A stretch of DNA of 17,335 nucleotides from the NCBI GenBank assembly GCA_046313675.1, contig JBKBXU010000059.1, forward strand, positions 1 through 17,335. The letters run 5' to 3'. Origin of the DNA: JBKBXU01 sp046313675. GTDB taxonomy: Bacteria > Bacteroidota > Bacteroidia > Cytophagales > Cytophagaceae. A program made the position numbers and the translations under genes. Below the pieces are notes generated by a model. It searched no databases. It worked only from the letters and a program-made list of their open reading frames with translations, and was not told the DNA's origin. The first letter of the stretch is position 1. Each line of letters begins with the position of its first letter. Positions 7,535-14,335 of this stretch are shown here, one piece after another.

Positions 7535-7993
7535 ATGTATATCAAATATTTAATGAGTGTGTTTCTTTTTGCTTTTACCTTTTCAGGTGAGCCCGAAAGG
7601 GAAGTGTTAAAAGCAGATGATGTAGTAGGTTTGTGGAAGGTTGGTTCAGGTAAAGCGATTGTTGAGGTTTACAGGCATAATAACATGTATTATGGAAAAA
7701 TTGTATGGCTGGAAAAGCCTTTAAATAGATCCGGAGAGCCCCATAAGGATGTGAATAACCCCAATCCTAAATTAAGAGACAATCCAGTTGTAGGTTTGAT
7801 AGGTTTGAGGGATTTTAAATATATCGGAAACCATACCTGGGATCATGGAAAAATTTATAATCCGGATAGTGGGAAAGAGTATAAATCAGTGATGAGGATG
7901 AAGGACATAAATACCCTTGATGTTCGGGGTTACATAGGGGTTCGATGGGTTGGAAAAACAGATACCTGGGAACGTCTGGATCGATTACCATAA
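7535..7993 (+). CDS. DUF2147 family exported protein
   Basis: 152 residues with an N-terminal signal peptide (about 1-17, YIKYLMSVFLFAFTFSG). The mature part follows the DUF2147 pattern: 'VVGLWKVGSGKAIVEVYR' (30-47), YYGKIVWLEKP (52-62), then N-P-N-P-K-L-R-D, VVGLIGLRDFKY, GKIYNPDSGKEY (105-116), LDVRGYIG (128-135) and the closing W-x-R motif TWERL. The family is a small lipocalin-like barrel of unknown biochemical function, common and often duplicated in Bacteroidota. A second Met at residue 7 is an alternative start, but the first gives the more usual signal peptide. A weak hairpin with a T run follows the stop. Confidence 0.85.
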   Translation: MYIKYLMSVFLFAFTFSGEPEREVLKADDVVGLWKVGSGKAIVEVYRHNNMYYGKIVWLEKPLNRSGEPHKDVNNPNPKLRDNPVVGLIGLRDFKYIGNHTWDHGKIYNPDSGKEYKSVMRMKDINTLDVRGYIGVRWVGKTDTWERLDRLP

Positions 7994-8017
7994 GACAATC
8001 CTTTATGGAAGTCTTTT
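7992..8017 (+). terminator. Weak candidate terminator after the DUF2147 gene
   Basis: aagac (7992-7996) pairs with gtctt (8011-8015), with an inner tcc/gga pair, followed by tttt. The stem is short and broken, so it is tentative. Confidence 0.35.
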
Positions 8018-8062
8018 CATAAAATAATATTCCTTTCATAAATATTCTATCTAAAAATCCTA

Positions 8063-8084
8063 TATATTTGAAGTTTACAAACTT
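8063..8084 (+). promoter_or_regulatory. yebC: Candidate yebC promoter with adjacent palindrome
   Basis: A -7 element tatatttg (8063-8070) matching TAnnTTTG is followed at once by the inverted repeat aagttt-ac-aaactt (8071-8084), which would lie at or just after the transcription start and 6 bases before the ATG at 8090. Such a position suits a repressor site or a short leader hairpin. No clear -33 TTG is seen. Confidence 0.4.
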
Positions 8085-8089
8085 TAGAT

Positions 8090-8806
8090 ATGGGAAGAGC
8101 ATTTGAATTTCGCAGAGCGCGAAAAGAAAAAAGATGGAACCAAATGGCCAAAACCTTTTCAAAATATGGAAAGGAGATCGCTATTGCCGTTAAGCAAGGA
8201 GGCCCAGAGCCTGAGACAAACCCCCGTTTGCGAGTAGTCATTCAGAATGCCAAAGGCGATAATATGCCAAAGGACCGGATTGAAGCAGCCATCAAGCGCG
8301 CTTCATCAAAGGATGAAAAGGATTTTGAAGAAATTGTGTATGAAGGATATGGTCCATACGGGGTAGGTATAGTCGTAGAAACAGCCACAGATAATCCTAA
8401 TCGTACCGTAGCCAACATAAGACTGATATTCGATAAGGCCGGAGGAAGTATTGGAAAGTCCGGGTCATTGGAATTTATATTCGAGCGTAAAGGTATTTTC
8501 ACCCTGAATCCGGAGAATGTCAATATGGAAGACCTGGAACTTGAATTAATTGACTTTGGTGCAGAGGAAATTAATCAGGATGAGGAACACATTTATATTG
8601 AAACTTCATTTGCAGATTTTGGTGCCATGCAAAAAGCTCTGGAAGAACGTGGGTTGAATGTCATCAGTTCGGAATTGCAGAGAATTCCAAATACCATGGT
8701 AGATCTGAGCGGTGCTCAGGCAGAAGAAATAAATAGTCTTATTGAGAAGCTGGAAGAGGATGACGATGTCCAAACAGTGTTTCATAATATGAGAGAGCCG
8801 GAATGA
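8090..8806 (+). CDS. yebC: YebC/PmpR (TACO1) family protein
   Basis: 238 residues, normal for the family. The start 'MGRAFEFRRARKEKRWNQMA' is the Bacteroidota variant of the family opening (in others MAGHSKWANIKHRK). It is followed by KTFSKYGKEIAIAVKQGG, 'NPRLRVVIQNAKGDNMPKD', IEAAIKRA, 'EIVYEGYGPYGVGIVVE', 'TDNPNRTVANIRLIFDKAGG', 'IGKSGSLEFIFERKG' and the acidic C-terminal domain 'LIEKLEEDDDVQTVFHNM'. The family was first described as DNA-binding regulators; more recent work links members to translation of proline-rich stretches, so the name 'transcriptional regulator' should be treated with caution. The stop codon overlaps the start of the downstream membrane protein gene (ATGA). Confidence 0.95.
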   Translation: MGRAFEFRRARKEKRWNQMAKTFSKYGKEIAIAVKQGGPEPETNPRLRVVIQNAKGDNMPKDRIEAAIKRASSKDEKDFEEIVYEGYGPYGVGIVVETATDNPNRTVANIRLIFDKAGGSIGKSGSLEFIFERKGIFTLNPENVNMEDLELELIDFGAEEINQDEEHIYIETSFADFGAMQKALEERGLNVISSELQRIPNTMVDLSGAQAEEINSLIEKLEEDDDVQTVFHNMREPE

Positions 8807-9426
8807 AAGCACTAGCGGCTAGTACACATAAAGACATCAGTTCATTAGTTGTTATTATTTTTTTCAACCTTATTACCCTGGTATCTGCCTGGGTATGGAA
8901 CCTGAGTCTTTATACCATACTGCTGATTTATTTGTTGGAATGTGTTATCATCGCCTTATATAGCCTTCTTAAAATTTTTATAGTTCGTGATAGGGAAAAC
9001 TTTTCCAATCTGGCGGCTTTATGGTTCTATAAATTATTTTTCTTTCCTCTTTATATAGCAGTAGTGGGTTCCATGCTCGGAGGCTATATTTATTATATTC
9101 ATGAACTTTATGGGGGTGGAAAGAAAAGTCAGTTTTCTACCTATGGAGAAAATCTGGATTTCATATGGCTGGCTGTTGTGTCCATTTTTCTTAGCTATGG
9201 TTTTAGCTTTATCAAAGACTTTTTAATTTCAGGGGAGTATAAAACTTTGACAATTGTAAATCTGTTTGGCAGGGTGTTTTTGCGCATTATTATGTTGAAT
9301 ATTTTTCTTATGATTGTTTCAGGTTTTTTGGCATATTTCTTCACCCAGCAAGCGGCTATACTATTCCTTATTTTGCTTAAGATAGGTTTTGATATATTTC
9401 AGAATAAATATATTCTGCATATGTAG
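8803..9426 (+). CDS. Integral membrane protein, DUF6498-like
   Basis: 207 residues, strongly hydrophobic, with about five to six membrane segments. They begin with 'LVVIIFFNLITLVSAWVW' and 'SLYTILLIYLLECVIIALYS', then LWFYKLFFFPLYIAVVGSML. After a soluble loop with Gly, Lys and Ser (about 102-122) come 'FIWLAVVSIFLSYGFSFI' and two C-terminal segments. The N-terminal motif 'W-x-L-x3-L-L-I-Y-L-L-E-C-V-I-I' is that of the DUF6498 family, a membrane protein of unknown function. Its ATG overlaps the yebC stop by 4 bases (ATGA), so translation is probably coupled. Its stop lies within a 13-bp inverted repeat. Confidence 0.75.
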   Translation: MKALAASTHKDISSLVVIIFFNLITLVSAWVWNLSLYTILLIYLLECVIIALYSLLKIFIVRDRENFSNLAALWFYKLFFFPLYIAVVGSMLGGYIYYIHELYGGGKKSQFSTYGENLDFIWLAVVSIFLSYGFSFIKDFLISGEYKTLTIVNLFGRVFLRIIMLNIFLMIVSGFLAYFFTQQAAILFLILLKIGFDIFQNKYILHM

Positions 9427-9450
9427 AAAGGTTGATTTTTCTACATATGC
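9417..9450 (+). terminator. Hairpin spanning the stop codon of the membrane protein gene
   Basis: A perfect 13-bp inverted repeat: gcatatgtagaaa (9417-9429) and tttctacatatgc (9438-9450), with an 8-base loop. The left arm contains the TAG stop. There is no T run after it, so it may be a 3'-end stabilising hairpin, a non-canonical terminator or a binding site (gcatatgc is itself palindromic) rather than an ordinary terminator. Confidence 0.5.
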
Positions 9451-9513
9451 TAGAAAGAGAATAAGCGTTAAAGGTATTTTGCACCTATTTGCCCCTAATT
9501 TTTGTTAAATAAT

Positions 9514-9522
9514 AAAGGAGGG
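9514..9522 (+). promoter_or_regulatory. Strong Shine-Dalgarno sequence
   Basis: aaaggaggg ends 6 bases before the ATG at 9529. A near-perfect match to the anti-Shine-Dalgarno is unusual in this phylum and in this window. It decides the start: the longer frame from the TTG at 9502 would read through this site. Confidence 0.75.
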
Positions 9523-9528
9523 TTATAT

Positions 9529-9768
9529 ATGTCTAGGAAAATTGCACCGACTAAGAAAGTGGCCGGGCCTGCAAAAGGATCGCCACAGAGGTCAGAAAGT
9601 GATAAATCAGAAGTTAAAGAGGTATATCAGGTAGAAAACCTGGATGAACATTTTGAAAGATCTGAAAAGTATACAGATGGGGATGGTCATCCGGCTGAAA
9701 ATATGAGGGTGAATAACCCCAACAGGAATTATGATAAACCTGATATTGATAAACCATCGTATAATTAA
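9529..9768 (+). CDS. 79-residue hydrophilic protein of unknown function
   Basis: Function not recognised. It starts at the ATG after the strong aaaggaggg site. It is highly charged, with no hydrophobic segment, signal peptide or Cys. The N-terminal third is basic and rich in Pro, Lys and Ser (SRKIAPTKKVAGPAKGSPQR). The middle is acidic (EVKEVYQVENLDEHFERSEKY), and the tail is Asn/Asp/Pro-rich (DGHPAENMRVNNPNRNYDKPDIDK). It is probably disordered. The upstream gene ends 102 bases earlier at a hairpin, so this is likely its own transcription unit, ending at the bidirectional terminator that begins within its stop codon. Composition suggests a small, strongly translated, possibly stress-related protein, but that is inference. 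Confidence 0.7.
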   Translation: MSRKIAPTKKVAGPAKGSPQRSESDKSEVKEVYQVENLDEHFERSEKYTDGDGHPAENMRVNNPNRNYDKPDIDKPSYN

Positions 9769-9809
9769 AAAAAGAGGCTGTCTCAAAAGTTAGACAGCCT
9801 CTTTTTTTT
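9767..9809. terminator. Strong bidirectional terminator
   Basis: A perfect 17-bp stem: 9767-9783 (a run of A, then gaggctgtct) with 9792-9808 (agacagcctc, then a run of T), loop caaaagtt. It has T runs on both strands. It would end the 79-residue protein gene on the + strand and the M42 peptidase operon on the - strand. The stem overlaps the TAA stop of the former. Confidence 0.9.
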
Positions 9810-9839
9810 GTTGATTTTATTCGGATAACCTATTTGAGC

Positions 9840-9885
9840 AGTTCAAATTTTCAATTCTTAAAGCTTAGAATTTTACTTTTGAACT
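9840..9885 (-). other. Nested imperfect hairpin downstream of the M42 peptidase gene
   Basis: agttcaaa (9840-9847) pairs with tttgaact (9878-9885), and inside it aattct (9853-9858) pairs with agaatt (9867-9872). It lies just after the M42 stop on the reverse strand and before the strong terminator. It may be a 3' UTR structure; no T run follows. Confidence 0.35.
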
Positions 9886-9901
9886 TAACCCTTAACACTT
9901 T

Positions 9902-10972
9902 TTATTTGATGTATCTGAAATCATGGCCAGAGGGCAATTGTACAAGGAACTCATACATAAGTCTGATCACATTTTCCACATCTTCTTTTGCAACTGTTTC
10001 AACCGTGGTATGCATATATTTTAAAGGGAGTGAAATTAAGGCCGAACATACACCTGCATTGGAATAAGCAAAAGCATCGGTGTCGGTACCGGTGGCGCGA
10101 TAAGCTGAAGCCCTTTGGAAAGGTATTTCTTTATTCTGCGCTACTTCAATAATCATATTTAGCAGATTATTTTGTACTGCCGGTCCATAGGTAAGAACAG
10201 GCCCTTTGCCACAGGACAGGTCACCGCTTGATACCTTATTGTATGCAGGCGATTGGGTGTCATGGCATACATCCGTAACGATGGCCACATCGGGTTTAAT
10301 TCTATGGGCAATCATTTCAGCACCCCGAAGTCCAATTTCTTCCTGAACCGCATTTACTATGTATAAACCGAAGGGCAATTTTATGTTGTTCTCCTTAAGT
10401 TTACGAGCTACCTCAGCAATCATAAATCCACCGATTCTGTTGTCCAAAGCTCTTCCAACAAAATATTTATCATTTAATACAATGAATTCATCATCAAACG
10501 TGGCAACGCAACCTACATGAACGCCTAAAGCTTCTACCTCTTCCTTGCTGCTGCAGCCCAGGTCGAGGAAAATATTTTTCATTGTTGGGGCTTTGTCGTT
10601 TTCACTGTCGCGAACATGAATGGCAGGCCAGCCAAAAATCCCTTTTACTATTCCTTTCGGCGTATGGATATTGACTCTTTTAGAAGGGGCGATGGAATGA
10701 TCGGATCCTCCATTTTTTCTCAGATAGATGTATCCTTCTTTTGTAATATAATTAACAAACCAGGAGATTTCATCGGCATGTGCCTCAATCACAACTTTGA
10801 ATTCTGCCTCTGGGTTTATAACTCCAACGGCTGTTCCATAGGTGTCGGTAAAATACTGATCTATGTATGGTTTCATATACTTCAGCCACAATTTCTGGCC
10901 GTTTGTCTCAAATCCCGTCGGGGAGGCATTATTTAAATATTCTTCTAAAAACTTCAGGCTCTTTTCATTCAT
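9902..10972 (-). CDS. M42 family metallo-aminopeptidase
   Basis: 356 residues. Cytoplasmic dinuclear zinc aminopeptidase of the M42 family (glutamyl aminopeptidase, deblocking or TET-type; older 'FrvX' and 'endoglucanase' names are misleading). Metal and catalytic residues are all visible: His65 and Asp67 in IEAHADEI, Asp177 in GRALDNRIGG, Glu211-Glu212 in VQEEIGLRGA, Asp234 in VTDVCHD and His321 in KYMHTTVE. TGFE near the N-terminus and 'ATGTDTDAFAYSNAG' are also typical. No signal peptide. The start is 24 bases after the stop of the acyl-CoA carboxylase gene on the same strand, so the two probably form an operon. The exact peptide specificity cannot be read from sequence. Confidence 0.93.
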   Translation of the reverse strand: MNEKSLKFLEEYLNNASPTGFETNGQKLWLKYMKPYIDQYFTDTYGTAVGVINPEAEFKVVIEAHADEISWFVNYITKEGYIYLRKNGGSDHSIAPSKRVNIHTPKGIVKGIFGWPAIHVRDSENDKAPTMKNIFLDLGCSSKEEVEALGVHVGCVATFDDEFIVLNDKYFVGRALDNRIGGFMIAEVARKLKENNIKLPFGLYIVNAVQEEIGLRGAEMIAHRIKPDVAIVTDVCHDTQSPAYNKVSSGDLSCGKGPVLTYGPAVQNNLLNMIIEVAQNKEIPFQRASAYRATGTDTDAFAYSNAGVCSALISLPLKYMHTTVETVAKEDVENVIRLMYEFLVQLPSGHDFRYIK

Positions 10973-10996
10973 ATTTTTAAATAATTTTTATGGTTA

Positions 10997-12550
10997 TTAT
11001 AAAGGGATATTTCCATGTTTTTTTCGTGGTAGTGTGGCCACTTTGTTTTCTAACATTTTAAATCCGGTTAATAGTTTTTTTCGCGTTTCTTCCGGACGTA
11101 TTACTTCATCGATGTAACCTCGACCTGCCGCAAGGTAAGGGTTGGCAAACTTTTCGGTATATTCATCTACTTTTTCCTGTAGTTTTGCTTCCGGATCTTT
11201 TGCTTCGGCTATCTCTCTTTTAAAGATAATTTCAGCCGCACCTTTTGCCCCCATTACGGCAATTTCAGCCATAGGCCAGGCAAAATTCAGGTCTGCGCCA
11301 ATGTGTTTTGAATTCATCACATCATAGGCACCTCCATAGGCTTTACGTGTAATGACAGTGATGCGTGGCACGGTTGCTTCGCTGAATGCATAAAGGAGTT
11401 TTGCCCCATTGGTTATGATTCCATTCCACTCCTGATTGGTGCCCGGAAGGAATCCGGGTACGTCGACCAAAACAAGCAAAGGGATATTGAACGAATCGCA
11501 GAACCGTACAAAACGTGCAGCCTTCGTGCTGGCATTGATATCCAGAACTCCGGCTAATACAGCAGGCTGATTGCCTACAATGCCTATGCTTCTGCCTCCT
11601 ATCAAGGAAAAGCCTACCACCATGTTCTCCGCATAATCTTTATGAACTTCAAAGAAGCTGTCTGCATCGACAAGCTTTTCTATCACTTCACGCATATCGT
11701 AGGGCTGGTTTGGGTTTTCCGGAATTACTTCATTCAGTGCCGGTACCATTTCATTGCCCTTCATCTCGTAGTCATATACGGGGGCGTCTTCTTCGCAATT
11801 CTGGGGAATGTATTTTAGCAGTTTTTTAATATTACTGATGCATTCTACCTCATTAGCACAGGAAAAATGAGTGACGCCACTTTTGGTACTGTGCGCACTG
11901 GCTCCGCCAAGCTCTTCAGCCGTTACCGTTTCATGTGTGACGGTTTTCACCACATTGGGGCCGGTGACAAACATATAGGAGGTGTTTTCGACCATCATTA
12001 TAAAATCGGTAATAGCCGGGGAGTAAACAGCACCACCGGCACATGGCCCCATGATGGCTGAAATCTGAGGTATAACCCCGGAGGCAATGGTATTTCTATA
12101 GAATATATCAGCATAGCCCCCCAGTGAAACTACTCCTTCCTGAATACGGGCGCCGCCACTGTCGTTTAATCCAATCACGGGAGCTCCGTTTTTAAGAGCC
12201 AGATCCATGATTTTGCAGATCTTTTCTGCATGAGCCTCCGATAAGGATCCGCCAAACACGGTAAAGTCCTGAGAAAATACATAAACCAAGCGGCCGTTGA
12301 TGGTTCCAAATCCGGTGATAACCCCATCACCGGGGTATTGCTCTTTTTCCAGTCCAAAGTCCCGGCATCGGTGGACAATAAACTTTCCGATTTCTTCAAA
12401 AGTGCCCTCATCAATTAATAGGGCAATTCGTTCCCTTGCCGTCAGCTTTCCTTTCTGGTGCTGCGATTCAATGCGTTTTTCCCCTCCACCAAGCATTGCC
12501 TCCTGATTCTTCTTTTTTAAGAGCTCAAATTTATCGGATATTGACTTCAT
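10997..12550 (-). CDS. pccB: Acyl-CoA carboxylase carboxyltransferase (beta) subunit, propionyl-CoA carboxylase-like
   Basis: 517 residues, full length for PccB/MmdA-type carboxyltransferases. It transfers CO2 from biotin to an acyl-CoA, typically propionyl-CoA to methylmalonyl-CoA, or the reverse as part of a decarboxylase. The start 'AMLGGGEKRIESQHQKGKLT', then ARERIALLIDEGTFEEIG, is diagnostic. The oxyanion-hole loops are visible in the N-terminal half, at NDSGGARIQEGV (129-140) and MGPCAGGAVYSPA (167-179). The C-terminal half has 'LVDVPGFLPGTNQEWNGII' and 'RKAYGGAYDVMNSKHIGADL', followed by FAWPMAEIAVMGAKGA. The biotin carboxylase and biotin carrier partners are not in this window. Substrate (propionyl- or another acyl-CoA) is inferred from overall similarity. 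Confidence 0.9.
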   Translation of the reverse strand: MKSISDKFELLKKKNQEAMLGGGEKRIESQHQKGKLTARERIALLIDEGTFEEIGKFIVHRCRDFGLEKEQYPGDGVITGFGTINGRLVYVFSQDFTVFGGSLSEAHAEKICKIMDLALKNGAPVIGLNDSGGARIQEGVVSLGGYADIFYRNTIASGVIPQISAIMGPCAGGAVYSPAITDFIMMVENTSYMFVTGPNVVKTVTHETVTAEELGGASAHSTKSGVTHFSCANEVECISNIKKLLKYIPQNCEEDAPVYDYEMKGNEMVPALNEVIPENPNQPYDMREVIEKLVDADSFFEVHKDYAENMVVGFSLIGGRSIGIVGNQPAVLAGVLDINASTKAARFVRFCDSFNIPLLVLVDVPGFLPGTNQEWNGIITNGAKLLYAFSEATVPRITVITRKAYGGAYDVMNSKHIGADLNFAWPMAEIAVMGAKGAAEIIFKREIAEAKDPEAKLQEKVDEYTEKFANPYLAAGRGYIDEVIRPEETRKKLLTGFKMLENKVATLPRKKHGNIPL

Positions 12551-12572
12551 ACAATTTCATTTTAATCCTCGT

Positions 12573-12580
12573 CAAATATA
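12573..12580 (-). promoter_or_regulatory. Candidate -7 promoter element for the acyl-CoA carboxylase gene
   Basis: On the reverse strand this reads tatatttg, an exact TAnnTTTG match, 22 bases upstream of the start codon at 12550. The -33 element is not clear. Confidence 0.45.
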
Positions 12581-12631
12581 AAAGGTTTACCATACAAATA
12601 CAGAATTGTAAGCTATTTTCGCCGATTATAC

Positions 12632-12680
12632 TATAACATTTTGTTATACAATTAGCTTTTTAATTTAACTTAAAAAGCTA
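12632..12680. repeat. Two inverted repeats in the divergent pccB-ppx intergenic region
   Basis: tataaca (12632-12638) / tgttata (12642-12648) with a 3-base gap, then tagctttttaa (12653-12663) / ttaaaaagcta (12670-12680) with a 6-base gap. Both lie between the two divergent starts. They may be operator sites or a leader hairpin for either gene; no terminator T run is obvious. Confidence 0.5.
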
Positions 12681-12713
12681 TAAACTCAGGAAAAATATTA
12701 AATTAGGAAAAAA

Positions 12714-13655
12714 ATGTTCATGCCCTCAGAAGAAAAGATCGCCGTTATAGATATGGGTACAAATACCTTTCATCTGCTGATTTCCAATCTGCATGGCGAT
12801 GTTGTGCATAAGGAGAAGGTGGCAGTCAAGTTAGGGAAAGGTGGCATTTCTGATGGTACTATTACTCCGAAAGCTTATGCCAGGGCATTGAATACCATAG
12901 ATTTCTTTAAAAAAACCATTGATTCTTACCATGTAAAACAGATTTATGCCACAGCTACAAGCGCCATACGTGTGGCAGGCAACGGGGGGCAACTGGTGAA
13001 GGATATAAAGAAACATGCTGACATAGATGTCCAGGTCATATCCGGTGATAAGGAGGCAGAGTACATATATTATGGTGTTCGTTCCGCTATTGACCTTGGA
13101 ATGGCGACTTCTCTGGTGATGGATATAGGAGGGGGAAGTGTCGAATTTATAATTTGCAACAGAGAGAAGATCTTTTGGAAGCAGAGTTTTGAAATAGGTG
13201 CACAACGTCTTTTGGATAAATTTCACCAGCATGATCCGATTTCTGAAGAAGATATTCGAAACATTGCTTATTTTTTAGATGAATCTTTAGTGCCTTTGTT
13301 TGAGGCTGCTGAAGAATTTGATCCTGAGATTTTGGTAGGTTCTTCAGGAACCTTTGATACACTTTCTGAAATCGATAATCAGGAAAAAGGTAGGACTTTT
13401 GTGGCAGATAATGAAAAAGAATATTCGCTGAATATGGAGGATTATTGTCGTATACATCAGGAAATCATAAGCAGGGACAAGGAGCAAAGGCTGCTTATCC
13501 CCGGTATGAGTGAGATGAGGGTAGATATGATCGTTGTAGCCTGCTGTATGATAAGCTTTATCTTGCATAAGCTTGACATTAAGACCATTCGGGTTTCTAC
13601 CTATTCTTTAAAGGAAGGTGTGCTTGACCGAATTCTTGCAGGAGTAAAGATATAA
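12714..13655 (+). CDS. Ppx/GppA family phosphatase (exopolyphosphatase-like, short form)
   Basis: 313 residues: only the two actin-like ASKHA subdomains of the family, without the C-terminal HD-type domain of E. coli PPX or GppA. Visible motifs are phosphate-1 'IAVIDMGTNTFHLLI' (9-23), TATSAIR (80-86), SGDKEAEYIYYGV with the catalytic Glu114 (110-122), phosphate-2 'LVMDIGGGSVEFI' (134-146) and 'ILVGSSGTFDTLSEI'. The family hydrolyses polyphosphate or pppGpp; short forms of this type are usual in Bacteroidota. The start may be Met1 (12714) or Met3 (12720). The gene is divergent from pccB and converges on the GH5 gene. Its last ~100 bases are duplicated downstream at 14236-14335. Confidence 0.9.
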   Translation: MFMPSEEKIAVIDMGTNTFHLLISNLHGDVVHKEKVAVKLGKGGISDGTITPKAYARALNTIDFFKKTIDSYHVKQIYATATSAIRVAGNGGQLVKDIKKHADIDVQVISGDKEAEYIYYGVRSAIDLGMATSLVMDIGGGSVEFIICNREKIFWKQSFEIGAQRLLDKFHQHDPISEEDIRNIAYFLDESLVPLFEAAEEFDPEILVGSSGTFDTLSEIDNQEKGRTFVADNEKEYSLNMEDYCRIHQEIISRDKEQRLLIPGMSEMRVDMIVVACCMISFILHKLDIKTIRVSTYSLKEGVLDRILAGVKI

Positions 13656-13698
13656 GCTTACTATTCTGCCGGAGCGGGATTTTTGGATTTCAGATGTT
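13556..13698. repeat. Direct repeat, copy 1 (ppx 3' end plus GH5 3'-end stub)
   Basis: About 140 bases that recur at 14236-14374 in the same orientation (offset 680 in the ppx part). It covers the last ~33 codons of the intact ppx gene and, 5 bases after its stop, the reverse-strand last 12 codons of a GH5 gene. The copies differ at 7 of the first 94 aligned bases and 9 of the last 38, plus a small length difference between the two stop codons. Homology ends sharply at 13698. Confidence 0.9.
13661..13696 (-). pseudogene. Remnant of a GH5 gene 3' end (last 12 codons)
   Basis: On the reverse strand this reads H-L-K-S-K-N-P-A-P-A-E-stop, identical in protein to the C-terminus of the intact GH5 gene at 14337-15416. 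The DNA differs at 9 of 36 bases, all synonymous (including TAG versus TAA). Upstream of the His codon the match stops and stop codons follow. It is therefore the tail of a second, diverged GH5 gene whose body is lost. Confidence 0.8.
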
Positions 13699-13846
13699 AA
13701 TTTCTAAAAATTAATAACAATTAGATTTATAATAAAATACGGAACGCTTCCAGTCTTTCAGTACAGGTGTGATTGATAGTTTCTACTTAGCAGCGTCCGG
13801 AGAATTATTTGGGTAACTTTGAAAAATTGCACTTCAAATTTTACTT

Positions 13847-13876
13847 TTTCTTTTTTTGCTTGTCCAAAAAAAGAAA
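13847..13876. repeat. Poly-T/poly-A hairpin at the edge of the palindromic element
   Basis: tttctttttttg (13847-13858) and caaaaaaagaaa (13865-13876) are perfect complements around a 6-base loop. It stands directly before the ggacacc that begins the GC-rich element. It could end transcription of ppx, but lies about 190 bases after its stop. Confidence 0.6.
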
Positions 13877-13884
13877 GAAAAAAA

Positions 13885-14050
13885 GGACACCACGGCCGAA
13901 AGCCAAATTGCCACCCGCTAAACCCGCAAAGCTCCCCGCCAGAAAAATGCCTTAACTGTGTAGTAGTGGCTAATATACTGCCAGAATGGCATTTTTAAAA
14001 GGCCTCCTTTCGCACTAGCCGCAATTGGTCTCACGCCGGCCGTGGACACC
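13885..14050. repeat. GC-rich nested palindromic element, probable interspersed repeat
   Basis: About 166 bases, clearly more GC-rich than the flanks. It folds as one long imperfect hairpin with arms in nested order: ccacggccg (13890-13898) / cggccgtgg (14037-14045); ccaaattgc (13903-13911) / gcaattgg (14021-14028, one base shorter); gcaaag (13926-13931) / ctttcgc (14007-14013, one bulge); aaaaatgcc (13943-13951) / ggcattttt (13988-13996). The heptamer ggacacc occurs as a direct repeat at both edges (13885-13891, 14044-14050). There is no ORF. It resembles structured intergenic repeats found in Bacteroidota, but copy number cannot be judged from one window. Confidence 0.6.
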
Positions 14051-14233
14051 CACCCGCTCCTGCCTTACCGATATATTCTGCTAAACCTTTATCAATAACT
14101 TATAATCTTTCAAGAGAACGAAGATGTTATTGTGAGGGGGGAGTGTTTTTAAAAGCAACTAAATTTGTGTGTTTAAACGCCAAAGATTCCTAATAGCGAA
14201 ACTTGGTCTTTTGTATGAAAGTTTTGATTAAAT

Positions 14234-14335
14234 GCCTTCATCTTGCATAAGATTGACATTAAGTCCATTCGGGTTTCTACTTATTCCTTAAAGGAAGGTG
14301 TACTTGACCGAATTCTTGCGGGAGTAAAAATATAG
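14234..14335 (+). pseudogene. Remnant of a ppx gene 3' end (about 33 codons)
   Basis: It reads A-F-I-L-H-K-I-D-I-K-S-I-R-V-S-T-Y-S-L-K-E-G and then V-L-D-R-I-L-A-G-V-K-I-stop, against the same C-terminus in the intact ppx gene at 12714-13655. Only two conservative replacements (L to I, T to S) are seen; the other differences are synonymous, and the stop is TAG instead of TAA. A TGA in frame at 14225-14227 and no start codon show that it is not a gene. It ends one base before the GH5 stop codon on the other strand. Confidence 0.85.

Larger units (their letters stand above)
13699..14235. other. Non-coding segment between the repeat copies
   Basis: 537 bases with stops in every frame and no coding pattern I recognise. 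The first ~140 bases are AT-rich. Then comes a T-rich/A-rich hairpin, the GC-rich palindrome at 13890-14045, and a further ~190 AT-rich bases up to the ppx remnant. No remaining part of either ppx or GH5 is recognisable inside it. Confidence 0.7.

Noticed and set aside
9502..9528. TTG start adding 9 residues to the 79-residue protein
   Set aside because: The extension would be encoded by the Shine-Dalgarno region itself; the ATG at 9529 has ideal spacing.
10616..11117. + strand frames inside the M42 and carboxylase region
   Set aside because: They are shadows of two well-supported reverse-strand genes.
13699..14235. Possible transposase, tRNA or CRISPR in the gap between the repeat copies
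   Set aside because: Stops occur in every frame, there is no cloverleaf ending in CCA-type structure, and there are no regularly spaced direct repeats. Only the palindromic element is supported.
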